Assembly: GCF_000015245.1 (NCBI RefSeq)
Contig: NC_008700.1
Span: forward strand, 688,001-752,000
Length of the DNA stretch: 64,000 nt
Origin: Shewanella amazonensis SB2B
GTDB lineage: Bacteria > Pseudomonadota > Gammaproteobacteria > Enterobacterales > Shewanellaceae
Reading direction: 5' to 3'
The notes beneath the pieces were generated by a model. That model made no database searches and was not told where the DNA came from. It saw only the letters and a list, made by a program, of their open reading frames with translations. How positions within the stretch are numbered: position 1 is the stretch's first letter; every line of letters begins with the position of its first letter. The position numbers were made by a program, and so were the translations under genes. This document shows positions 27,316-35,800 of the stretch, piece after piece.

Positions 27316-28266
27316 TTATTTCTTGTTGATACGGGCTTCGATGGCGTTCATCAGCATGCCCGTGATATCCACGTCGAAGGCCGCTTCGATTTCGCGGATA
27401 CAGGTCGGGCTGGTCACGTTGATTTCGGTGAGTTTATCGCCAATCACGTCCAGACCCACAAAAATCAGACCCCGGCGCTTGAGTTCCGGCCCCAGAGCCT
27501 TGGCAATGCGCCAGTCGGCGTCAGACAGCGGCTGTGCTACTCCACGGCCACCGGCAGCAAGATTACCCCGGGTTTCACCCTGCTTGGGGATACGGGCCAG
27601 GCAATATGGAACTGGCTCACCATCCACCACCAGAATACGTTTGTCGCCCGCGGTGATTTCAGGAATAAACACCTGAGCCATGGCGTAGCAATTACCGTGG
27701 TTGGTGAGGGTTTCTATGATGACGCCAAGGTTCGGGTCGTCCTGTTTGACGCGAAAGATAGAGGCGCCGCCCATGCCATCCAGCGGCTTTAAGATAATGT
27801 CACCATGCTCGGCGTGGAACTCACGGATGCGGCCAGCATCGCGGGTGACCATGGTCAGTGGAGTAAACTCGCTGAACCAGGCGGTAAACAGCTTTTCGTT
27901 GGCGTCCCGCAGGCTCTGGGGCTTGTTGACAATCAACACGCCCGCCTCTTCGGCGCGTTCCAACATATAAGTGGCGTAAATATATTCGGTGTCGAATGGC
28001 GGGTCTTTACGCATCAGGATGACATCAAGCTCGGCCAGCGGCTGCTCAACTGCATCGCCCAATTCAAACCAGCAATCGGCGTTCTGCATTACCTTGAGGG
28101 GATGCATGCGGGCGCGGGCCTCACCCTTGACCATGGCCAGGTCCTGCATTTCCATATAAAACAGCTCATAGCCGCGACTTTGGGCGGCCATCAGCATGGC
28201 AAAGCTGGAGTCTTTCTTGATGTTGATGTCGCTGATGGGGTCCATCACTATGCCGAGTTTAATCAT
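27316..28266 (-). CDS. gshB: Glutathione synthetase
   Basis: 316 residues from ATG 28266 (MIKLGIVMDPISDINIKKDSS; AGGA six bases upstream). The ATP-grasp features are clear: LMRKDPPFDTEYIYATYMLE, KPLDGMGGASIFR and INVTSPTCIREIE. It joins gamma-glutamylcysteine and glycine with ATP. It follows rsmE by 30 bases, keeping the common gammaproteobacterial endA-rsmE-gshB order. Confidence 0.95.
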   Translation of the reverse strand: MIKLGIVMDPISDINIKKDSSFAMLMAAQSRGYELFYMEMQDLAMVKGEARARMHPLKVMQNADCWFELGDAVEQPLAELDVILMRKDPPFDTEYIYATYMLERAEEAGVLIVNKPQSLRDANEKLFTAWFSEFTPLTMVTRDAGRIREFHAEHGDIILKPLDGMGGASIFRVKQDDPNLGVIIETLTNHGNCYAMAQVFIPEITAGDKRILVVDGEPVPYCLARIPKQGETRGNLAAGGRGVAQPLSDADWRIAKALGPELKRRGLIFVGLDVIGDKLTEINVTSPTCIREIEAAFDVDITGMLMNAIEARINKK

Positions 28267-28296
28267 ATTGCGTCCTCTCATGCGGGGGAGCCGGGT

Positions 28297-29028
28297 TTAA
28301 CCCAGATCGCCAAATTTCATTTGCAGTGCCGTAATGGCGGTTAGCGCGGCCGTTTCAGTACGAAGTACCCGGGGACCGAGCAACACTTCGGTAAATTTGT
28401 GGGTTTCTGTCATGGCAATCTCTTCTGCCGACAGCCCTCCCTCGGGGCCAATAAGCAGCCTTACTCTGGGATTATCCAGCACCAGACCATTGATACCATG
28501 GTCAGCACGGGGATGAAGATTTAACTTGAGCGCGCTGGTTTGTTCGGCGCACCACTCGGCCAGATCCATTACAGGGCGAACAACGGGTACTGTGGCCCGG
28601 CCACATTGTTCACAGGCGCTGATCACGATTTTTTGCCATTGGGCAATTTTTTTATCGAGCCGCTCACCGCTGAGCTTGACGCCGCAGCGTTCTGAAAAAA
28701 GCGGCGTGATGGTGTTCACACCGAGTTCGACTGATTTTTGCAGGGTGAAATCCATACGGTCACCACGGGAGATTACCTGGCCCAGATGCAAATGCAGCGG
28801 CGATTCACTCTGGTTGTCTTCTACCGCAACAACCTTCACCGTCAGTGACTTTTTACCTGCCGAGACTATGTCAGCCAGGTAATCTTTACCATCGCCATTG
28901 AATACCCTGATCTGTTCGCCTTCACCCATGCGAAGCACCCGGCCGACGTGGGCAAAGCCATCTTCATCGAGGGCAAACTCCGCTGAGGGAGACAGGTCAA
29001 GTGGCTGGAAAATTCTTGGAATTCGCAT
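28297..29028 (-). CDS. rsmE: 16S rRNA m3U1498 methyltransferase
   Basis: 243 residues, full length. A PUA-like N-terminal domain (HVGRVLRMGEGEQIRVFNGDG) precedes a SPOUT knot domain with RLLIGPEGGLSAEEI and LGPRVLRTETAALTAITALQ, the SAM-binding trefoil motifs of RsmE. It methylates U1498 in the decoding centre of 16S rRNA. Located between endA (17-base gap) and gshB. Confidence 0.95.
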   Translation of the reverse strand: MRIPRIFQPLDLSPSAEFALDEDGFAHVGRVLRMGEGEQIRVFNGDGKDYLADIVSAGKKSLTVKVVAVEDNQSESPLHLHLGQVISRGDRMDFTLQKSVELGVNTITPLFSERCGVKLSGERLDKKIAQWQKIVISACEQCGRATVPVVRPVMDLAEWCAEQTSALKLNLHPRADHGINGLVLDNPRVRLLIGPEGGLSAEEIAMTETHKFTEVLLGPRVLRTETAALTAITALQMKFGDLG

Positions 29029-29045
29029 TCGGGATCCTGAAACTG

Positions 29046-29774
29046 TTAATCTGCCGTTTGAACATCAAGTGCACCCGCTTTACAGCCGCGTGCAACAAAG
29101 GGATTGTGGTTACCCTGGGCGCCGGCAATAAGCTGATCTCTTTGGCACTCAATACTATCAACTGGATAGCTTTTATCCCATGCTTCAAACAACTTTAATT
29201 GGGCAGGCGCAATCTTGAGCCCATATTGAGCCTGCATGTAAAGGTAACTGCGGGCGATGGCGCCACGGCTTCGACGGGGTGGCTGTACTTGGCGAGCCTT
29301 GAAGTCCACCACCATCTCGCACTGACCATACTGGGTCGGATTTGCATTCCATTCACGGAAACGATAGTTGCTTCTGTCGCCGTTAATTTCGCCTATGGCT
29401 GGCACCAGATTATGTAAATCGGCCTCCATGCGCACGAAGGTGGTGTCACTTTGAGTACACTCCTTTCGGCCTCCCTGTTGCCAGCACTGGCGCTGGTGGC
29501 CGAATTCCCACGCAGGTACCAGATGTTCCCACTCTATCCGCTCTGCGCGTCCGGCGTTTTTGCGGACCTGATAGCCGCAGCTGTTGTGGTCAACTTCCCA
29601 GCGTTTGCCCTTGGTTTGAATGCTGCAGCCGCAGTAAAAGCTCTGCATCGGCAGTGCGGCATAGATTTTCTGGGCCGTGCGCTTGGCTTCGGCAAAGTTG
29701 GATGGAGGCGTATTCTGGGCAAAACTTAAAGACAATGGGGCAACAAATGCTGCCAAAGCAAATAGATAGCGCAA
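29046..29774 (-). CDS. endA: Endonuclease I (periplasmic DNase)
   Basis: 242 residues with signal peptide (MRYLFALAAFVAPLSLSFA). The catalytic segment IEWEHLVPAWEFG contains the active-site His, followed by HNLVPAIGEINGDRSNYRF and several Cys for disulfides, matching EndA/Dns family nucleases. It degrades double-stranded DNA non-specifically in the periplasm or outside the cell. First gene of the endA-rsmE-gshB group. Confidence 0.95.
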   Translation of the reverse strand: MRYLFALAAFVAPLSLSFAQNTPPSNFAEAKRTAQKIYAALPMQSFYCGCSIQTKGKRWEVDHNSCGYQVRKNAGRAERIEWEHLVPAWEFGHQRQCWQQGGRKECTQSDTTFVRMEADLHNLVPAIGEINGDRSNYRFREWNANPTQYGQCEMVVDFKARQVQPPRRSRGAIARSYLYMQAQYGLKIAPAQLKLFEAWDKSYPVDSIECQRDQLIAGAQGNHNPFVARGCKAGALDVQTAD

Positions 29775-29919
29775 TGGGTTTCCTGATACTGCTGGCCGCT
29801 TTTATTGCGGCTTTTTTGATTGGCTGGGATGTTAATCCAATGGGGTAGGGCTGACAACCTCAGAGCATGCCGCAGGGCTGGTTATCAAGGGGACACAGGT
29901 ATATTCAAATTGAGTCGCG

Positions 29920-30474
29920 TCAGCGCGTATCGGCCTGTTGCAGGTAGTCACCGCAGCGACGGCACAGATAGCGTGTATCGCCCCTGACAATTTTATTGTG
30001 GCGCCTGACGGATAGTGGAACCGGGCCACATTGGCAGCGGTATTCGATACTTCTGCTGACGCTGCTGGTGTCCAGACTATGAGTGGTGCGGGGGGAGAGT
30101 CCAAACAGGCCGCGCATCAGTGTTTGCCACTCTTTCCCATGGGGTTTGACTTTGCCGTGGAGAGAATGGGCCAACAGATGGCAAAGCTCATGGGGAATGA
30201 CTTCGGTAAAGAAGATGTCGGGGTTTTCTTCCAACAGTTTGGGATTCAAGCGGATAAGGTTGTGGCTGCTGTATGCCATACCCGCTGTTTTGCCCCGGAT
30301 ATCGAACCTCAGCGTGGGTCTTGGAATGTCGCGGCCAAGGCCAGCTTCTGCCCTGAGACAGGCGCGCTCGAGATGCAGGCAGGCATCTTCCTGGACTGCG
30401 GTTGCAGGCGCCATGGCATCTGTGACGAGTTGTGATCTGGCTGGCCGTTTGGACTGGCGAAAAAACGAAAACAT
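29920..30474 (-). CDS. sprT: SprT-family zinc metalloprotease-like protein
   Basis: 184 residues from ATG 30474 (MFSFFRQSKRPARS; AGGA six bases upstream); the longer frame lacks a ribosome site. HELCHLLAHSLHGKVKPHGKEWQ near residue 94 is the HExxH metal site with the downstream His of SprT, and the C-terminus carries a zinc ribbon (YRCQCG ... YLCRRCGDYL). SprT-like proteins relate to the DNA-protein crosslink protease SPRTN; the bacterial role is poorly defined. Commonly found next to endA in gammaproteobacteria. Confidence 0.85.
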   Translation of the reverse strand: MFSFFRQSKRPARSQLVTDAMAPATAVQEDACLHLERACLRAEAGLGRDIPRPTLRFDIRGKTAGMAYSSHNLIRLNPKLLEENPDIFFTEVIPHELCHLLAHSLHGKVKPHGKEWQTLMRGLFGLSPRTTHSLDTSSVSRSIEYRCQCGPVPLSVRRHNKIVRGDTRYLCRRCGDYLQQADTR

Positions 30475-30546
30475 AAGGGTCCTGAAATCAAAGGCTCTGG
30501 CATAATACCTCTGGCCCCAAGACCCAAACAAGCCTGGCGGTGTTGT

Positions 30547-31704
30547 TTACAGCGTTGCGGCGGCAAGCTCTACCATGGCGCGCACCTGCTCTGCTATGGC
30601 TTTCCCTGCTTCGGCGTCATATCCGGCAACCTTGGGAGTATGGATATGGCCCACGGGTAATTTGAGGCCAAACTGGTCCCTCAGCAGCACGGCACGGTAA
30701 GAAATTTCATTGGAAAGATAGCCGCCGCCTGAGCCTTCTACCGAAATGGCTTCTTGAAGTTCAGCGAGGGAAGACGCATCAAAGGTGCCTTTGCCCAGGG
30801 TGGTGACCTTGCGATTGTCATTGACCTTGTAGTTACCCGGTGCCGCCTGCATGGCTGTTACGGGTAAAGAAAATTCCACAAATTCATCGCCGTTGAGTGA
30901 GTTCCCGTTCAGCATGGGCGCTATGGGTTGGGTTTTGGTGGCACCGGTCAGTACATTCAGGTTATCCGGGGCCTCGGCGCTGCGGTTGCGGCCGGGGAAA
31001 CGTTCGAGGTCGAAATCATCGCGTCCCATGCTCACGGTAAATACCGCATCAATGGACCGCTTGCGATAGAAGGGCGTCAACAGCGATTCAATCATGCCCT
31101 GATCGAAATCGGCAAAGCGCACCGGGATCATCACCGTCTCGATTTGTGCCTGCTTGCCGCCCACCTTAAATTTATAGCCATCCAGCATCAGCGCGGTGAT
31201 ACCCGACGGATTGCTCTGGCCTATGTTGCGGTCGAGGAAGAAGGGGTCAAAGCCGGTAAGCAGAATGCGAATTTGTACATCGTCGCCAAAATGGATATCC
31301 GAAAAACCCCGGGAGGCTGTTTCAACGGCGCGCACCAGAATGTCTCTTTGCCAGGGCACAATGGCATAGCCTGCTTTGTCCTGCTTCAAACTGGTTCGCA
31401 TAGCCAGTCTGGCCCAATACAAACTGCGATCATCGATATGACCGGCCTGCACATCCCGCACCGCTTGCTGCCATAGACGAATGCCCTGATATGCCATCGC
31501 CTGGGTCACGGCCTTTTCTTCGTTACCGGCTGCCAGTTTGTCTTTGAGACCGTCAATCAGCCCCTGATAGCGGCTTGCTACTTCACCGAGGTCGCTGTTT
31601 GCCTTGGGAAGTCGCAGTTCTTCCACGTCGAGATTGGCCTGTGCCAAAAGGGGCAGAGTGCCCAGACCGGCAATGAACAGAGCAGGGAGCATACGCTTTA
31701 ACAT
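30547..31704 (-). CDS. Secreted pyroglutamyl-peptidase-like (C15 fold) protein with Cys-to-Ser change
   Basis: 385 residues with a signal peptide (MLKRMLPALFIAGLGTLPLLAQA). The C-terminal two thirds align with pyroglutamyl peptidase I: RILLTGFDPFFLDRNIGQSNPSG (N-terminal signature), FTVSMGRDDFDLERFPGRNRS, and GGGYLSNEISYRAVLL ... VGHIHTPKV. In the family the nucleophile is Cys in a Y/V-C-N motif; here it is Ser331 (YLSN). The His at 355 (HIHTP) is kept. An N-terminal helical extension of about 130 residues is extra, and normal C15 enzymes (about 215 residues) are cytoplasmic. It may be a serine-type variant or a binding protein. No operon partner is evident. Confidence 0.7.
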   Translation of the reverse strand: MLKRMLPALFIAGLGTLPLLAQANLDVEELRLPKANSDLGEVASRYQGLIDGLKDKLAAGNEEKAVTQAMAYQGIRLWQQAVRDVQAGHIDDRSLYWARLAMRTSLKQDKAGYAIVPWQRDILVRAVETASRGFSDIHFGDDVQIRILLTGFDPFFLDRNIGQSNPSGITALMLDGYKFKVGGKQAQIETVMIPVRFADFDQGMIESLLTPFYRKRSIDAVFTVSMGRDDFDLERFPGRNRSAEAPDNLNVLTGATKTQPIAPMLNGNSLNGDEFVEFSLPVTAMQAAPGNYKVNDNRKVTTLGKGTFDASSLAELQEAISVEGSGGGYLSNEISYRAVLLRDQFGLKLPVGHIHTPKVAGYDAEAGKAIAEQVRAMVELAAATL

Positions 31705-31845
31705 GAGGCATCCTTAACGACAAATTTCATCTTTCAGACTATGGGGTTAGCTTTAGTTTAGTCAAACTTTAGGGGTACCACAGCACGGAAAAAAAGGCGA
31801 GCTTTTCGGTCTCGAGGTGATGAATGCGCGGAGATTTTGACTGCC

Positions 31846-32757
31846 TTAGCCCATCATGCCAAGCAGGGATTCCTGACTGCCGAAACGCTTGATAAAGAAG
31901 TCGAGAAACACACTGATGTTGGTGGCCAGCTGTTTTCGACTGGAATAGACCCCATAGACCTTAAAGGGCTCCATGGGCCACTCGGGCAATATGGGCAACA
32001 GGGAACCGCTGGCGAGATCCTTTTTGCACTGGGCATGGGACAGCATGGCAATACCAAAATCATCCAATGCCAATTGGCGCACCATCACGGCGCTGTTAAC
32101 CCGCACCTTGCGATTGAAACTGACCATGGTTTTGCGTCCCCCTTTGCCCAGAGGCCAGATGGGGGCAGAGCGTGTGGTGCCAAGTAAAATGCCGGCGTGT
32201 TGCCCCAGCTCTTTTGGTGTGGCAGGGGTGCCATGCTTTTTAAGGTAACCTGGACTTGCCACCAAAATAGGCTGACGCTCAAACAGCAATCTGGCCACAT
32301 TGTCGGAAGGTTGCAGTGGGCCGTACTTGATGGCGATATCGTAACCTTCACCCACCAGACCTACATCCGAGTCGGTAAATTGGACATCGAGTTCCACACT
32401 GGGATAGAGGCGTAAAAAGCCACTGCACAAATTGGCGATTAATTCCTGGCTGAACGAGACGGGGATGGCGATACGCAGCGAGCCGGAAACGTCAGCGTGG
32501 GTATGCTCGATCACCGCCTTGGCAGCCTCGAGCTCATTCACTATGGTTTCGCAGTGCTGATAAAAAAGGGTGCCTACCTGGGTGAGGCTTAAATTGCGGC
32601 TGTCACGCTGCAGCAGTCGTACGCCAAGTTCTTCTTCCAATTGAGCAACTTTACGACTAATGGTGGATTTTGGCATGCCAATATCCCTGGCCGCCTGGCT
32701 GAAACCCTGAGATCTGACCACTGCGGCAAATAGCGCCATCCCATTCAAATCTGGCAT
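31846..32757 (-). CDS. LysR-family transcriptional regulator
   Basis: 303 residues. The winged helix-turn-helix (ALFAAVVRSQGFSQAARDIGMPKSTISRKVAQLEEELGVRLL) and the effector domain with LRIAIPVSFSQELIA and VELDVQFTDSDVGLVGEGYDIAIKYG place it in the CrgA/AaeR-like branch. It is divergent from the fused carboxylase gene with 121 bases between the start codons, so it is a natural candidate to regulate that gene. The effector is unknown. Confidence 0.85.
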   Translation of the reverse strand: MPDLNGMALFAAVVRSQGFSQAARDIGMPKSTISRKVAQLEEELGVRLLQRDSRNLSLTQVGTLFYQHCETIVNELEAAKAVIEHTHADVSGSLRIAIPVSFSQELIANLCSGFLRLYPSVELDVQFTDSDVGLVGEGYDIAIKYGPLQPSDNVARLLFERQPILVASPGYLKKHGTPATPKELGQHAGILLGTTRSAPIWPLGKGGRKTMVSFNRKVRVNSAVMVRQLALDDFGIAMLSHAQCKKDLASGSLLPILPEWPMEPFKVYGVYSSRKQLATNISVFLDFFIKRFGSQESLLGMMG

Positions 32758-32878
32758 GTTTTTTCTATCGTCTCAAAAATGGAACAAAGCGTCCAAGGCA
32801 GTTTAATGGTATTTGCAAACCGAAGGAAGGTATATTTGATGGCTAAAAATTTTCAGAGGCTTAGCAGAGGATCTCTTA

Positions 32879-35800
32879 ATGACCACCAACAAGCAGCCCA
32901 AAAACATGACTCAAGCACAAAAGCCTGATCCGCTGTTTCTGCAAGCGGAACACCTGGCAAAGGATTTTTCGCTGTTCCCTGAGCACAGCAAACAAAGTTT
33001 ATCCGAGGAAATTAAAGGTCTGTTGGACGATGCTGCCATCCAGACTAACCTCAAGTCTCTGGCAAAACTGGATGTGGACGGCTATGTCGCCAAGGTCATT
33101 CAGCCAACCCAAGACAAAAACCGCCCCGGCGCCAAGCGTATTATTGCCGATCTCAAGGGCAAGGTCATCACCGAGACCCACATGGGTTCTTTCTACAGCG
33201 CCGAAGTGGACCTGAATTTTGGCAGCCGTACCCGTCGTATCGGTTTTGTCGCCCAGGAGCGTACCACCGCCAATGGTGCCTGGATGCCTGAGCATCACCT
33301 GGCGGCCTGCAAGGCCATTCGTCATTTCGCCGAATTGTCCATGCCCATTGTTTACCTCATCGACACGCCCGGTGCGGATGCCGGTGAGATTGCCAACAGC
33401 AACAATCAGGCACACTCTATTTCCAAGGCCATCGCCGAGAGCGCCAACGTTGACGTGCCCACTGTGGGTATCGTGATTGGTGCCGGTTATTCCGGTGGTG
33501 CGATTCCATTGGCGGCAGCGAACATTCTGCTGTCTCTGCGTGATGGTATCTTCAACACCATCCAGCCTCAGGGTCTGCAAAGTATTGCCCGCAAGTACAA
33601 CCTTTCCTGGCAGGAATGTGCCAAGTCGGTAGGTGTGTCCCCAGAGGAACTGTATAACGCCGGTTGCATTGATGGCATCATCGACTTCTCGCCTTCCGAC
33701 CGTGATGAGCGTCAACACAATCTTCGCCGCGCCATCATCAGCTCCATCGAGGCCGTTGAGCGCGCTGCGGTTAATTTCGTTAAAGAGTCCAAAGATCTGC
33801 GTGAGCACTACGAGCGCAGTCTGACCCGCTTCCTTAATCCGTCAAACAGCCTCAAGGCACTGGAAAGCACGGCCGACATGGCGGTGGCGAGCAGCCCCAC
33901 CATGCACCTGAACCTCTTCGGCAGTGCCTACCGTTATTTGCGTTACCTGACGCTGCGCAGCCGTATCCACTCCATCTCCATGGAGCAATATGGTCGTTTG
34001 TCCAAGGTGAGCGTGCCCGAGGGTGACTTGCTGGAGCGTATTCAGAAAGAGCAGGAAAAGGTATTCCAGGCTTGGTTGTCTGCCCCGGATAAAGTGGTAT
34101 ACGACGAAGAGCTGTCCAAGCTGTGGAACAACTTTGTTAACAAACGCAGCGAAGTCAGCACCGAGCGTAACATGCTGACTCGTTTGATTTTGGGTGAACC
34201 CAAAGAGAACTACAAAAAGGCCAAAAAAGCGCTGCTGTTCAACATCGGCTGGTCTTTGTACCATCGTTGGAAGTCCAACGCTGCCAACAACTTCAAGGGA
34301 CTTATCCATTATCTGGAAACCCTGCCTGCCGAGGTGACCGAGGCCAACTGGCCAGAGCTGAACAACCTCACTGTGCTGGATGTGGTGGTGAACAAAGAAC
34401 TGCGCGAAGATTTTATTTGGCAGTGCTACAACATCCTGATTTTCAATGCCCTGTACGACAACGTGGTGGGCAGCCTGGCCTCTATCGCCAAAGAAGCCAT
34501 GATGAGCAAGAGTCTGTCCCGTGCCTCGGTTGACAGCCTGCTGCACAAGGCCATTGACCGCGCCCTGTCGACCCAGGACATCGCCAACGACAAGAGCAAG
34601 TTCTACAAGTGGCTGAAGTACTTCATGTCTCAGTCAAACCGTGCCGAACTGCTGACCAAAACCGAACAGTGGAAGAGCGTGGGCTTCCCACAGCTCAACG
34701 ACTCGCTGTTCGTGATCCTGACGTACTTCTTTGAGCGTCTGTTGCCCGAATACTTCGACAGTGAAGACGACACCGGTAAGTACACCGGAGCCATCAACCC
34801 TGTGCGTATCGGTCGTCGTAAGGACTTCTGGAACCGCCTGACCATGGGTTATCAGGATCTGTTGATTCAGAAGGTGCTCCGCGACGAGAAGAAAGCTGGC
34901 AAGATGACCTGGGAAAACGTCATCAACAAGTTCTTCACCAATTTTGATGAGCTGAACGGCGACAAGATGACCGCCAACCTGCTCAACTTCCCAGGCTTCC
35001 GTCTGTCGATTGAAGACGCGCTGGATAAGGGCATTCGTCCTTGCGGCCTTATCACTGGTATGGCTGACTTTGAGCACAAGGGTGCTTCACTCAAGGTTGG
35101 TATCGCCGTTTCCAACACAGCCTTCCAGGCCGGTGCCTTCGATATGGCTTCAGCCGAGAAGTTCTCTGCGCTGCTGATTGAGTGTGCCAAGCGTCATATG
35201 CCGGTTATCTGCTTCATCTCTTCCGGTGGTATGCAGACCAAAGAAGGTGCGGCAGCCCTGTTCTCCATGGCCGTGGTGAACGACCGTATTACCCGCTTTA
35301 TCCGTGACAACGAACTGCCAGTTCTGATGTTCGGTTTCGGTGACTGTACCGGCGGTGCCCAGGCATCCTTCGTGACTCACCCATTGGTACAGACCTATTA
35401 CCTGTCAGGCACCAATATGCCGTTCGCCGGTCAGATGGTGGTTCCTGCCTATCTGCCGTCCACTTCAACTCTGTCGAACTACTTGTCGAAGGTGCCGGGT
35501 GCCATGAATGGCCTGGTGTATAACCCCTTCAGCGACACTCTGGATTCTCAGCTGTCCAGCATCGACCCTCTGATGCCAATGCCGACCCAGAAGATTGAAG
35601 AAGTCATCAAGGGCGCTATCTCTACTCTGGTGCCTGAGGCTCAGGTAGTGGACGAAGAAATCCGTCAGGATGACCCGCGCGCCCTGATGAAGCCTATCGA
35701 CAAGGTGCTGGTACACGCCCGTGGCTGTACCGCGGTGAAGCTTATCCGTAAGGCTCACGACAACAATATCAACGTGGTGTTGGTGGCGTCCGACCCGGAT

